DNA of 64,000 nucleotides from the NCBI RefSeq assembly GCF_022682495.2, contig NC_071392.1:87126797-87190796 (forward strand). The letters run 5' to 3'. The stretch's first letter is position 1. Each line of letters starts with the position of its first letter. The translations under genes and the position numbers were made by a program. The stretch comes from Desmodus rotundus. Lineage: Eukaryota; Chordata; Mammalia; Chiroptera; Phyllostomidae. A model generated the notes under the pieces. It saw only the letters and a program-made list of their open reading frames with translations, was not told the DNA's origin and made no database searches. Of the stretch, positions 1 through 11,960 are shown piece by piece.

Positions 1-68
1 AGTGTTTGACACATAAATCCTCAATAAATACTAAATATTAGCTATTACATTAATAGTACTTATTATCA
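1..68 (+). repeat. MIR SINE 3' end
   Basis: The window opens inside the tail of an old mammalian-wide MIR. The sequence follows the family's 3' end: a degenerate 'gcctggcacatag' followed by 'ctcaataaatactaaatatt' and a TTA-rich end. The 5' part lies outside the window. Confidence 0.6.
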
Positions 69-284
69 GACATACAGAGCTATACTTCATATTGGAAGTG
101 TTTCATAACACTTATTAGTGATGGGACAGAAAATTAGTTGAATAAAATATTGAACCTGTACCCTCTACAACCCACCAGAGGATGAATAAGCTATGAGGCA
201 AATATGGATTTTTCTCACCCTTCTATTTTTCTTGTCCTATTGTACCCCAATTTTTGTAGCATAATGAAGTGATAGTTTTTTTAA

Positions 285-1290
285 ATCAGTTTAAGGAAGT
301 TCTCCTCTTCTATTTTGCTTGAATGGTTGTTGGATTTTGTGAAATGCTTCCTCTGCATGAGTTGATCCAATCATATGAATTCTCTTACTAGCCACTTGAT
401 ATGATGGGTGAAATGAGTTGATTTTTGAATGTTAAAGCAGTCTTGCAACCTGGAGCATATAGCACTTGGTTGTAAAATTATTTTATACCCTGTTGGGGAA
501 TTTTGTGTGTATTGATAAAAGATGCAGTCTTCATTTTTCCTTTCAGATTTTTATCTGGTTATGTTATTAGGAGAATGCTGGCCTCTTAAGGGAAAGTGTT
601 CCCTCTGCTTCTTTATTCTGGATGAGATTGTGGAGAGTTGGTAACATATCCTTGGTAATTGACAGAATTCATTAGTGAAATCAAGTGGACCTATGCTTTC
701 TGTTTGGGAAGATCATTAATTATTGACTGCACTGTGGCCTGAGGACGTAGTTGTTATGATTTATGTTCTTTTAAATAATTTGAAGTTTGTTTTATAGCCA
801 GAATGTGATCTGTCTATTCAATAGTTCATATGAGTTTTAGATAAATATGTATTCTACTATCGATGAATAGAGGAGTCTTTAAATGTCAATTCAATCAAGA
901 CGATTGATAATGCTTTTCAGATCAAATTTATCCTTACTGGTTTTCTGCCTGCTTGGCCTCTCAATTACTGAAGAAGAGATGCTAAAATATACAATTAAAA
1001 TGGTTTTTGTCTATGTCTCCTTTCCATTCTATTTTTATTTTTGCATTTAGATGTCCTCTTTTGGTATATAGATACTTAGGATTTTCTTGGAGAATTCAAT
1101 CTTTTATTGTTACTTCATGTCCTTCCTTATCTCTGGTAATCATAGTTCTAAATTTTTGTCTGGACACAATGTAGCTACTCCAGCCTTCGGTTTATTAGTG
1201 TTATCATGATATTTTTCTCTATCCCTTTACCCTCAGCTTATCAAGTCCTTATATTTAAAGTATTGCTTATAGACTATGATGCTTTTAATA
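285..1290 (-). mobile_element. L1 ORF2 fragment, degraded
   Basis: Read on the minus strand, this is part of the L1 ORF2 gene. The left part matches the reverse-transcriptase coding region ('gttggattttgtgaaatgct', 'gaatgctggcctc', 'ggaaagtgttccctc'). The right part matches sequence further upstream in ORF2 ('atctctggtaatcatagttc', 'gtagctactccagcc'). Many substitutions and indels leave no long reading frame, so the copy is old and dead. The ends are approximate. Confidence 0.8.
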
Positions 1291-2340
1291 GTGTGGATTC
1301 AATATTTTGTTTAAGGAAATCCATTTAACTGAGATAAATATGAACACAAGAAATTCCTATATGAAATGACAAAAGAGAATTGAGTCCATGTTTGGGGAAG
1401 TGTTCGGTCAATTACTATGGAAATCCTTTGTGACAGTCAATCTGGAAAAACACAAATTTCAATAGATTTATTTGTCTGTTTCAGCATTATCTAATCCTCT
1501 TCATTTAACTGAGAATCCAAAATCACAAGGTGATCTCCTCCTGCCAACCTTAGCCTCACCTTTATTGCCCCCTTCCTTTATTAGCAGGTATGCTAACAGT
1601 TTAGCACTTACAATACTTAATTGGGCACCGGCCTTTGTAATTCTTATATCATTATGCCTTCTTCTTATTGCTTTAGTAACTCAAACCTTTCCCTTAAGAT
1701 TTTTATAAGTTTATGAGCTCATTAATTGGCTTCTAAAGAATGCCACTCAAGAGATTATGCAAGCAATTGTGTTCGTATGGAAGAAGAGTTTAAATTATTA
1801 AAACCATGAAATTTGGACCTAGAAGCGTCTAACTTTTACACAGGACCGATTTTAATAGCTTATCAATCAAGCTTCTGCAGGCTTGTCATACATGTACCAC
1901 TACAATTGAGCTTTTATTAGAAGAACTTATATTTTCACTCAAATGTATGGAAAAGGTGGAGTTTTTATTTAATTTTATTCTTATTAGTTATTATTCTCCT
2001 ACATAATCCTATTTTCCCAGGTTAATTTATCTTAGATGTTCCAAAGATTTCAAACACATGTTTGGCTTAACCAGCGATCTCTGATGCGGAGTGCCTGCGT
2101 GGGCACTTAGAGACGGTGAGAGTCCATCTCTGCTGAGACCGAGGGAAGCTGTCTCTCTACATGACATTTCAGGGTTTGAACTATATCGGTGCCTTACAAA
2201 AACCAACGAGGGAGGGAAATTCTTTGTGATAATTCTCTGTATTTCTTTTTTCTTATTTAAAATGACAAGATAGTGTTCAAATGATGGTTAAAACGTTGGT
2301 GCATGGTCTGCAGACATTATTAACTCACTATAGCAACCAT
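1291..2340. other. unassigned AT-rich stretch
   Basis: I recognise no gene or repeat here. An open frame at 1472-1708 encodes 78 residues ending in a hydrophobic segment (around residues 50-73, NWAPAFVILISLCLLLIALV). It has no recognisable domain and no codon-bias support. I treat it as chance or as a remnant too decayed to name. Confidence 0.4.
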
Positions 2341-2520
2341 ATTTTTTTAATTACTAAAGTATAATTGGCATAGATTCCTATATGAGTTTCAGGGGTACAA
2401 CATAGTGATTTGAAACTTTATTTTGTTACTGGAAGTTTGTACTTGCTATTCGTGTTCCTCATCTACCCCTCCACACACCTTCCCCTGTGGTAACCACTAG
2501 TGTCTATGGTTTTGTTTGGG
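2341..2520 (-). mobile_element. L1 3' end fragment, minus strand
   Basis: The block begins T-rich and continues with the signature of an old L1 3' UTR read backwards: 'gagtttcaggggtacaacat', then 'cccctgtggtaaccactagt'. It appears to abut an oppositely oriented L1 piece at about 2521, so a rearrangement or two insertions is likely. Confidence 0.6.
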
Positions 2521-2620
2521 TTTTTTCAAGGTTCTACGTGGCCAAGATATGGAACAACTTAGATGTCCACTGGTGGATGAGCAGATAAAGAAGATTGGAT
2601 GTGAGATCATGTCGTAGCCT
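2521..2620 (+). mobile_element. L1 3' fragment, plus strand
   Basis: The segment 'ggccaagatatggaacaact' followed by 'agatgtccactggtggatga' is the conserved stretch near the 3' end of L1 ORF2 in mammalian copies, here on the plus strand. It is only about 100 bp long and is truncated at both ends. Confidence 0.7.
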
Positions 2621-3110
2621 CTCCTACCTGCTTTGATGTGGGTTTGCTTTTCTTGTTCGCCGAATATTGCTTATAGTGCAGCTACTGCTTAGCTAGTTTT
2701 TCTTTCCCCACCCCCCACCAGAGGAAACTGTTTTATACGTAGCTGTAGATTCAGGATGTTCATGAGAAGAAGTGAGGTCATGGTCCTCCTGAGGTGTGAT
2801 CTTGAACCTGTAAGCCTCCTCGTATTTTGATTGTAGGAAAAGTCTCTACTCCACATTCGAATGCCTGAAACGTATATTTCATAGTTACAGTGCGGTGGCT
2901 GTTCTGCCAAATGGCAGGGTTTCAGTGGTGAAATGAGCACAGGACTTACCCTCAAAGAGTTCTGGTTCACGCTAGAGTCACACTAATGAGGAAAAGCTGA
3001 GCTGGGGCGAGAGCCGGGATCCAGGACTGTGGATCGCTCTGAAACCTGAGGCAATCAGTTTCCAAAACGGAGAAGGAGCTCATTCTAGTCCTATGCTTCT
3101 CGTGCCTAAC
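2621..3110. other. unassigned stretch
   Basis: No gene is visible. The piece 'gttcatgagaagaagtgagg' resembles sequence near mammalian L1 ends, but I cannot place it. A minus-strand open frame of 93 codons at 2689-2970 shows no recognisable domain. Confidence 0.35.
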
Positions 3111-3114
3111 TCAC

Positions 3115-3225
3115 TCCAAGCACAATCCAGAGAGTTCAAATCCCAGTTCCCCTGGTCTCCAGCTATACTGATCTTAGACAAGTCACCTTTTCCAGGTGCA
3201 TCTGTACTTGCAAGGACTGGAAAGG
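3115..3225 (+). repeat. MIR SINE fragment
   Basis: It contains the MIR core pattern 'gagttcaaatcccagttccc', then 'gatcttagacaagtcacctt', corresponding to the B-box region and the 'gaccttgggcaagt' core. It is heavily diverged, as expected for this ancient SINE. Confidence 0.6.
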
Positions 3226-3299
3226 ACTTTGTATACCTCGCCTCACTCTCCACTTATTATTGTGTCAGAATGAATTCTCTTTTAATTACCTAACCCATT

Positions 3300-5640
3300 T
3301 TTTCACTGGCCTTGCAAAAAAGGAAATTACATTTCTTTTATACGCACAGGTTATTATGACAGAAACTCACTGGCAACCTGTGAGGAACGCACAAACCCTC
3401 AGGCCTAGCACACCACCAGTCACGGTGAATCCCCATCCATGTGTCCCGGACAAGCCTCCATGTCCTGAGTTCCCCCTGTCCTCTGGACATATCAGTGACT
3501 ACCCTGGGTGGTGAGCCCGCTCAGCATGTTGTCATTTTACAGGACATACCTGCTTTCACCTAACTATTCATAGTAGAACCAAGTCCAGGCTGTGACTTTT
3601 AGAAAGTTACTTCATGTTGTGAGATTAAGAAAACTTCAAAATAGAGAGCAGTGTAAAATTAGAAAGGCTTATTCAGATTCCACGGGTCCAAAGGTGCAAT
3701 AGAAATGTGAAGATATCGCAGAAAGCTAATGATGGGGACTGAAGTGGACTCCATCACAATGAGGAGTTCGGTCGGAGTCCTTACTCAACCTCCTTGGTGC
3801 AAGGTCTGCTGACATCCCAACATCAGCCTTCTCCAGGTGTCTTCACCATTTCTATTTCAGGCCCAATAACAACCTAAAATGGGCCGGCAAACCCTCCGTC
3901 TCATGTCAATACTCACTTCCTCCCCTGAACCTTCATACATAAAATTGAAAATGCAATTCTTTCTTCAGTGGACACTCTGCGTCCTACCCATCCTGCCCCT
4001 TGGTCCCCTGGAATGTGCTCCGGATGGGGTCACAGTTCATTTGGAAAGCCTGGCTGACCAAGTCTTAAACAGTACTTACCTATGAGGCACAGGCAATCCA
4101 GCTCAGAAAGTAATGAACCAAAATGAGATTTTTGTCTTCTGTTCTTCTACTACTCCCACTAACATATATTAAACATAGGCTAACACGATCCTCACATGCC
4201 CTTGCACTGGCCTGAGGGATGCACACACTTGGACAACACACTCCTTCTATCACACACACACACACACACACATTTTGGAGATACAACACATACGTACAGT
4301 GAAACTCCTTACACCTGCAGTAGCTTTTTACATATGAAGTCATCAGACAGAACCTGTAACAGATGACTCTAAGGCGCCCTGAGAACACCAACAAGTACTA
4401 AACTTTATGTGTAGAAGTCAAAGGTACAATAAGGAGATACTTCCCACGAGAGGGGCTCTTGGCTACTAGAATTAAATTTCTGTAACTACCCCCCCAAAAG
4501 GGAGCTATTTACAAGCACTGAGTGGAGTTTTTACCCCATGTGAACAGAATTTAACATTCCAGCTCATTAGCATAGTGTCATGTTACAGACGTATCGAGTT
4601 CCATTTTCAGTGTTTCCCTTTACCGCTGAACATTGCTGTCCTTTGGGAGCTCCGGTTCCTTATTTAATCCCTTTCATACACAATCACGTATCACCTAATG
4701 GGAGGTGTGATCTGCAAATGGAGGCATATTGGCCGTAAAGTTTAACACCTGGAAATATAGGGAGGGCTGTAATTATTGAGCAACAGGAAAGTATGACATA
4801 AAGGACTTAATATACCACTATCTACCACCTGCCTTCTATGTTATACGTTCTGCCTTTGTTTATAGCACCAGAAATGACACTAGTAATTGAGTGAAGTTCT
4901 GTTCGGCAAGCGTGTGCTCATCACTAAGTGTGAAGCACTACGCAATGGGTTGTACTAACACCAATGGTAGAGAGACGGCGTTCTCCATAAGTGAGATCAC
5001 CATTTCAGAGGAGACAGGTGATTACACATACAAGTATATATAGGGCCATACACTCAAACACTGGGGGAGATACTAGTAGAAAGTGTAAGTCGTATACACA
5101 GCAGCATGCACAGAGGCATAGATGGGAGTGAGGATTCGGGGTAAAGAAAGGACCCTCGCAATGCCAAATCTGGTGAGCAGAACTCCCCATGCTTGGTAAT
5201 GCCGGCAGCTGGGCTAGAGTCTTATTGGTTATAAGAGATCAGACCCCACTAAGGAAATGTCATGATTCATGACTTCAAACTATTCACATCTAGTGGCCAA
5301 ATAAATCTAACTGAAAACCAGCAGCAAAGTTTAAACCCAAATCACTGAAGATTAACTTTACTTAGCTCTCTGCCTAGAGTTGTGACTTGACAACTCCAAT
5401 GGGCCTTATCCTGATAATAAATATCACTTCAGTTCCTATTATTCTTTCACACATGTCAAGCAGTTTAAGAAAATCACAAATTATAATGAGAAGAAAGAAA
5501 ATGTCACATGTGATGAAGGAAAAAGCAGTCAGTGAAAGCAGTCACACATTACCAAATGCAACTTTTAAATAAATATGATCAATATTAAACCTGTGAAGTT
5601 AAATGAAAGCTCCCAGCTTCTCAAAACAACCCACCAAATA
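3300..5640. other. unassigned stretch with a CA microsatellite
   Basis: Nothing coding is supported. Open frames here (for example 4080-4394 minus, 3260-3514 plus) are short, have atypical composition and lack domains. A (CA)11 run lies at 4251-4272. The rest appears to be single-copy AT-rich DNA or repeats too old to read by eye. Confidence 0.4.
4251..4272. repeat. (CA)n microsatellite
   Basis: Eleven uninterrupted CA units. It produces the Cys-Val run seen in a minus-strand open frame and argues against that frame being a gene. Confidence 0.95.
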
Positions 5641-5644
5641 GAAA

Positions 5645-5955
5645 TGTTAGCTTTGAAAAATGTTAAATTGGAAATAATTCATTTGATGGTCCTAACGGTC
5701 CGTTGAACACAACAGGAAAATGTCATGAATTAGCAGGTCAGTAGGAATTATCAAAACTAAAACAAAGAGAAAAAAATTAAGAAAACTGAACACAGCATCA
5801 GAGAGTGCAGGCAGTATTAACTGAAGTATAAAATGTAATCCACATGCCAGAAAGAGAAAAGATAATGAAATAAATAAATCCACAGGTCCCCACACCCAAA
5901 GAATCCCAAGCAGTATAAATGCAAGGAGAAAACCACAACGAGGCACATTTGAAAT
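5645..5955 (+). mobile_element. L1 fragment, ORF1 region
   Basis: The A-rich strand carries 'aattatcaaaactaaaacaa' and 'gaaaactgaacacagcatca', then 'aaggagaaaaccacaacgag', which follow the ORF1 part of old mammalian L1. The minus-strand hydrophobic open frame at 5692-5946 is a shadow of this A-rich sequence. It ends abruptly against an inverted L1 piece. Confidence 0.65.
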
Positions 5956-6530
5956 ATATTTGACTCAAAACATTATGTAAATTTAAGGTGTATGTGTTGA
6001 TTTAGCACATTTATATATTGTAATATAGTTGGCGTAGTAGCATAGTTAGCGCCTCTATAAACTAAATCTAATTATAATTTTTTGGTGGTGAGAATGATTA
6101 AGATGTAGTCTCTCAGCAAGTGTGATGATTGTAACACGATATTGCAGTCTGTATTCACTCGCTGCACAGTAGCCGCCAGGATTACTTATGTACCTACTAG
6201 CTGCAGGTGTGTGTCCTGAGACAGCATCACTCCTACTTCTCCGCCCCCATAGCCCCTGATAACCGCAGTTTACTCTGTTCTCACAACTTTGGCTATTTTA
6301 GATTCCAAAGTATTTGTCTGTCTCTCGTCCGTTTCACTTGGCCAAACGCCTTCGAGGTCCACCCCTGTCATCGCAAATGGCAGGGTTTGCTTTCTTCTCA
6401 TGGCAGAATAAGGTCTCGTTGCATAAGTGTGTGTGTGGCTAGAGATACGTACATATGCACTCACACCGCATCTTTATCCATTCGTCCATTGACGGACAGT
6501 TAGGTTGTTTCCACAAAGTTGACATTTCTA
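5956..6530 (-). mobile_element. L1 3' end, minus strand
   Basis: This runs backwards through an L1 3' UTR into the end of ORF2: 'ggtggtgagaatgattaaga', 'cccctgataaccgcagttta', 'tcgcaaatggcagggtttgc', 'tttatccattcgtccattga' and 'ggttgtttcca'. The order matches one continuous 3' segment of an L1MA-like element. Open frames on both strands in 6207-6503 are shadows of it. Confidence 0.8.
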
Positions 6531-6584
6531 GAGCCTTCCACCCAACAACTGCAGAATAGATAGGCTTTTCAAGTGCAATATAGT

Positions 6585-6885
6585 TCATTTGGGGGGCCAA
6601 AAGACAAATCTCTACATTTTCAAAAGCATTGAAATCACAGTATTAAACTATAAATCAGTAAGAACAAGATATCTGTAAAATCATAAAATATTTGAAAATT
6701 AAACAGCATACATCTAAATAACACATAGCTCAAAGAAGGAATCGCAAAGGAAAACAAGTATTTTGAGCTTGATGAAAATTAAAATGCATTATATTAAAAT
6801 TGATAGATTGCAGCTAAAACAGTGAATAGAGGAAATGCGCTGCAGTGAGAGTCTAATTATCACAGGATAGTTAAAAACAATGATC
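6585..6885 (+). mobile_element. L1 ORF2 fragment
   Basis: Degraded ORF2 sequence reading plus: 'tattaaactataaatcagta', then 'gaaaattaaacagcatacat' and 'gcagctaaaacagtg'. It aligns by eye with the same ORF2 interval as 15780-16000 in this window. It is probably part of the same old copy as the following block, with an internal deletion. Confidence 0.65.
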
Positions 6886-6894
6886 TATTCCTCT

Positions 6895-7480
6895 GTGTTA
6901 AAAACTATAGACAGAAAGGCAAATTGAACGCCAATAGTTACCAAAAGCAGAACACATATAACGCAGCAACCCCACTCTGGGTAGGTACCCAAAGGAACTA
7001 AGTTCAATACCTCGAAGAGATATGCTGACTCCCGTGTTCATCATGGCATTCTTCACAATGGTGGAGATGCGGACACAACCTAAGTGTCTGCTAACGGATG
7101 ACCAGAGAAAGAAAATGTGGCACATAGGTATGGCAAAATGTTACTTAGCCTTCCACAGGGAACCCTACCATCTCTAACAACGTGGATGAGAATGGAGGGC
7201 ATTCTGCTAAGTGCAATAAGCCAGTCACAGAAAAAAAAAAGGGCGTGACCTCACTTATATTTGGAATCTAAAAAAGCTGAATACACAGAAGCAGAGAGTA
7301 GACAGCGGTTACCAGGGGCGGGGAGGTGGGGGAGAGGAGAAGATGCTGGCTGAAGAGTACATAGTTGCAGTCCTATGGGATGAATGAGTCTGGAGATCCA
7401 TCGCACAGCGTGGTGTCAGTAGCTAATACCGCTATACTGAGTACTGGAAGTGGGCTAAGACATGGATTTTGGGTAGGTCC
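6895..7480 (+). mobile_element. L1 3' end
   Basis: ORF2 terminus and 3' UTR on the plus strand: 'gcaaccccactctgggtagg', 'acacaacctaagtgtctgct', 'gtgcaataagccagtcacag', 'cctcacttatatttggaatc' and a G-rich 'aggggcggggaggtggggga'. The copy is diverged and carries frame-breaking changes throughout. Confidence 0.85.
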
Positions 7481-7489
7481 TCCCATTAG

Positions 7490-10400
7490 ATATACCAATG
7501 GTAACTATGTGAGGAGATATGTTAAGTAGCTTGACTAATCATTTTATTAATAACATATATATCAAATCATGTACTCCTTAAATATATATTTTTATTAAAA
7601 ATAAATATATATGAACTATCCATAAAATTCCAAAACAGTGCATAAGAAGTAATCTAAACTTCATTAACAAGGGCAGTGTAATGACAGATTTTGGATGCTG
7701 ACCCAAATTACATTTAGGAATCTTTCCAAATAATCGCTAAGGGAAAAATGATGGATGAAAATTTTGTACTATGGACAGTGTGGCTAAAAAGTATTGTTAC
7801 CTGTTCTTTCTTACTCCTGTCGGTTAAGTACCCACATGGAACTCATTCATAGTATTGATGGTTGGTTTCAAAGGAAGGAAAATATCAACCACCATATTAC
7901 ATATGCTAATAATGTTAGAGATGGCTTTTTAATTAGTATAGTAGTTTTCCCCATAAATGCTACTGTAATTCATTGAAACGTTATTCAAATCATTATTTTT
8001 GAATTATTATTTAATAGTAATGACTACCTTATGGCACAAGATATTTTGAGTAAAGGCAAATTGTTTAACATAATTTGAATAAAATGTGCTTAACTAGGTA
8101 TGTTTACCTGTTAAATAACAAATCATATTTAGATGGAAGGCCAACCAATTGTATAAAAGTATTCATTCAGGTGGTTAGAAAGAAATATTACTGAAAACGC
8201 TATACTTAAAAACCTCAGTATTCACACTCCAGGAGTGATAATTTATTGAAAATATTTTAGTATCTGAGCTAGTCAATATTTTTGACATTTCAGGGAATTT
8301 CAGAGTTTTAACAAGCAGCTATACACTTTTATACACATTTCCAAACATATCTAACCATTCCGCACTCATGCACATCATTTGGAGAAGTTCAAGCAGGCCA
8401 GTGCAACACTAGGCCAGCAGTATTTTTAGACTAAAATGTCTAAAACCACCTTTGAGTTCTGTACTTATGATGGAGGACTTTTACAACATGTACAGATTAT
8501 AGTTCACACAGCTGTTTTCAAAAATAAACTAATCAGATGCTCTTTGGCAACAAATGCCCTCTTCACATGCTTTTAAGACACTAGGAAAAAAGTGGGAACC
8601 GTCAAAAAATGAGGAGAATTTATTCGGGCATTCAAATAACGTTGCTTGTATTGGCATTCACAATATTTCCCACCTCATACCTGTGAATGTTCTGCTGTTG
8701 TTGCTACTCTTATTTGTGCTGCTGCTGCTGGAGAGGCGCTACCAAGCACTGTGCCCTCGGCTCTCTCACGGTGAATGAGATCCAACCACTGGCAGGTACT
8801 GGAAAGCATTGCATCACCATCAATCAACATAGACACCTGTGCATACGCGAGACTTTTCTTTACAATTCAGTTGATGTTTCAATATTTGCTATTTAGATAA
8901 CAGATGGTATGATAGCAGAATATGCCCACCCAAAGTTGTCCTTGCTGTCTATGAATAATCACATTATGCTATCTGTACTCATTTATTAATATTAAGATAA
9001 TTTGTCTTATTTCCTCCATGATGTATGAGCTCATTTATGGAAAATAAACCCACTCTTTTCTCCTTAGAGTTTTAGGAGTCTAGAACATTTTGTAAATGGA
9101 AAGAGTCAATCACTAAATTTATGTTGAATTAATTTAAGCAACTTCTTATAAAGAAAGCATATGGACCATTTCTGCTACCGTATGTTTAGACATTTAAAAC
9201 AATAAAAACAACAAAAGAATCCCAAGTAAATTTACAATGCTTAACATAAAAATAGGATTATTAAAATATTTACTTTTGTGACTTATGTAAATGATGATTA
9301 GATTACAGTTTTTTAGTTTGATTTTAAATTGTGGAGTATTAAATATGTACAAACCAATTTCCTAATTTTTCCTAATTATTAAACTTTTTAATTTGTTCTT
9401 TGGACATCTGATGGTCCTTTAGAAAGGACTTGGACTTAAAATATTATTCTAACACTAAAAATAGGACTAGAAATTTTAAAATAATTTATCATAAATTAAC
9501 AGTTTTCTGAATTTAAATAATGAGAAAAATTATTTCCCTATTCCAGGTCTACCGTTATGTTCTGTTCTGTGTGGGAACTAAGAGTTTATTTCAATTCAAT
9601 GATTTTGATTTGTATACATTGAATTGATTTAAGAAAGTGCTTGAGTGTCAGGGTAAATCACTCAGCAAATAGCAAATAATACTTCTGGTTTACTAGTATT
9701 ATAAACTATACTTTGAATATAGATTTCTACATATTTTCACTATCTCACAGAAAAGATTCATTGCCAATATATCTAATTTTATAAGATATATTTATAAAAA
9801 TATATACCAGGTAAAAGCTATGCATTTTTTTACATCCAGACTCAGCAATTTAAATCAGAGATGAAAAAGTAGTAAGACCATAAAAATAGCCACAAGTGTC
9901 GAATCCTTGAGAGTTAAAACCCTCCACTTTGTGAAGAAATCATACAGTGTGCTACCCGAACACACAGTCTTAGAGGGTATAAAACAAGCGCATGGAGATA
10001 CTTTGTGTAACAGTCTGTACATTAATCAGTATAATTAGGTATTTTGCTATATGTTTGCATGTATTCAGTTCAGCACTATGCCTCATGTCACATGACATAT
10101 CATATACATTGTATATATTATTTCCTAAACTCCAAACTAGATAACAAACCCAATTAGAGTTTCAATTAGTATTTTCATAAGCCAACACATTCTCCAATTT
10201 TGCCTCTTACACATATTCTGAGTATTAATAATGCTGATATTACCTTTAGACTTAATAAAGTGGCACTGGGTTCCTCCGCCATGCCCCTGAGTACCAATGA
10301 GGAGAACACCAGGTTCCACGTAGCACTGAAGTGCATCGATAGATATTAGTAGTTAATTGTAAGGAGTCGTTGCAACGGAAGCCAAGTCATCTGGAAATAA

Positions 10401-10610
10401 AGTATTACAATTTCCCATGGGTAACAGAGTGGGGGTCACGTACACTTATATTCTGCTAAACTTGGTATCTTTTATTCTGCTTTAATATCCCATTGGGCAA
10501 TTCTTTAATTGCTTTGAAATAGGCATGGGTTATTTCTTATCAATAGTATTTTATATAACTTTTCAAGCTGGATTTTTACATCTGCATTTAGTAAGATATT
10601 ATACTTTAAT
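7490..10610. other. AT-rich unassigned stretch
   Basis: Three kilobases of AT-rich DNA in which I see no gene, RNA or clearly named repeat. A small CTG-rich patch (about 8690-8735) creates overlapping open frames rich in Leu or Cys in two frames. That is composition, not coding evidence. Confidence 0.5.
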
Positions 10611-10627
10611 ATAATATGAAGTGTTTG

Positions 10628-10738
10628 AGGGGGAGGGTGGAGGTGGGGGAGGGAGGTGGGTTTGGCTGGGGTGGGGTGGAGGGGTGGGGAGAAAATGCAG
10701 ACAACTGTAATTGAACAACAATAAAAAATGTTTAAAAA
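10628..10738 (+). mobile_element. 5'-truncated L1 tail with target duplications
   Basis: A 111-bp insertion made of a G-rich tract (10628-10690, repeated GGGG/GGTGG runs), then 'ctgtaattgaacaacaataa' and an A-rich tail. This is the extreme 3' end of L1 as I know it from bats. It is flanked by imperfect 17-bp duplications: 'ataatatgaagtgtttg' at 10611-10627 and 'ataatatggagtatttg' at 10739-10755. That supports a single target-primed insertion, truncated almost to the tail. Confidence 0.8.
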
Positions 10739-11079
10739 ATAATATGGAGTATTTGAATATACTTAGTTTACTTACACACTTTCAAATTGTGTTTAATCCA
10801 TATGATACATTGAAATATTATGAAAAATAAAATTCTCTAGCAGTTATGTTTGAAAAGAAGAGTACCTAAATCCTTAATGAACCCTTTATTAAAGCTTAAA
10901 TGATTAAAACAGCCAATATTTTCTTGGCAGTTAGTAGTAATAATGATAAAATCTGACACTTTTGTTCCAGCATCAAGACTTTTTTAAAAAGTAGACCCTG
11001 ATATAAAAAAAAAATTGAATTTCTCAAAGTACAGATCTATAGTACAAGTTGCTCTGAGATATCAAAAGGGAAGCCACCC

Positions 11080-11960
11080 CTATTTTCCCATGACCAAGCC
11101 GACACGCTCAGTGTTCCGCGAGAGCAAGAAGTGCACCTTTCCGTCAAATACATACACGTCACCCCGGGACCAAGGTCTGCCTCCTGTCAGATGATGCCGG
11201 GTGGGGCCTGGGCACTGAAGTGGGAATGTGGACCCCTCTTCTCTTTCCTGTAAGGATCCAGCCACGTGAGGGAAGGAGAGAGGAAAATGCCCACGCCCTC
11301 TTGCTGGATCTCGTCTTGCCCCTTCTCTGTTCAGTAAGGAAAGCCGTCTCAAAGAAAGTGACGTTTCTGTCTTCCAGTGAAGCCTCCGGTACAATGGCTT
11401 CTAGATGTGCGGTTCTGCCCAGCTGCTCTAAGTTGAAAATAATTTTATTCCTGAAGCCAAACGTTGTCTTCCAGTGAAGCCTCCGGTACAATGGCTTCTA
11501 GATGTGCAGTTCTGCCCAGCTGCTCTAAGTTGAAAATAATTTTATTCCTGAAGCCAAACGTTGTCTTCCAGTGAAGCCTCCGGTACAATGGCTTCTAGAT
11601 GTGCAGTTCTGCCCAGCTGCTCTAAGTTGAAAATAATTTTATTCCTGAAGCCAAACGTTGTCATGGCTTTCCGCGGACAGAGTGGGAAGGGACGAGAAAC
11701 AGGGAAGAGCACGATGGGGGCATGGACTATCTCTAGCCGCCAGCAGTTTCTTTCCATTTATGCGCTGACTTGTATTCGGCACATCCCCACAGCTCTCTCT
11801 ACGCCCCAAGCCTGTCCTGTGAGTTCTAGACGCTAGTCTGCCCACACTGTGGGCTTCATTTCTTTAGCTCAGGGACACAAGTGGCCTTGGCCCGGATTCT
11901 GTCTGCCGCAACCTAGAAACCCACTCAGACTAGCACGCTGGGGTAAGCGTAGGGTTCACC
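11080..11960. other. unidentified CpG-richer block
   Basis: This stretch is visibly richer in G+C and CpG than its flanks and includes three 97-bp tandem units (11369-11659). Several overlapping open frames (for example 11159-11491 minus and 11220-11477 plus) span it. Because 97 is not a multiple of three, the repeated units fall in different frames, so a repeat protein is unlikely. It may be an unrecognised LTR or other young insertion. I could not match it to a named family. Confidence 0.45.
11369..11659. repeat. three 97-bp tandem repeat units
   Basis: Units run 11369-11465, 11466-11562 and 11563-11659. Each starts 'gtcttccagtgaagcctccg' and ends 'cctgaagccaaacgtt'. I see essentially one difference among them (gtgcggttc in the first, gtgcagttc in the other two), so the duplication is recent or recently homogenised. 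Sequence after the third unit continues 'gtc' and then diverges to 'atggctttccgcgg'. Confidence 0.95.

Noticed and set aside
1472..1708. 78-codon open frame with a hydrophobic C-terminal segment
   Set aside because: No domain, no homologous frame nearby and AT-rich composition; a chance membrane-like stretch is more likely than a gene.
11159..11491. Open frames repeated across the 97-bp units, suggesting a repeat protein
   Set aside because: The period is not a multiple of three, so successive units fall in different frames.
11369..11659. CRISPR-like array
   Set aside because: Direct tandem units with no spacers, in a mammalian genome.
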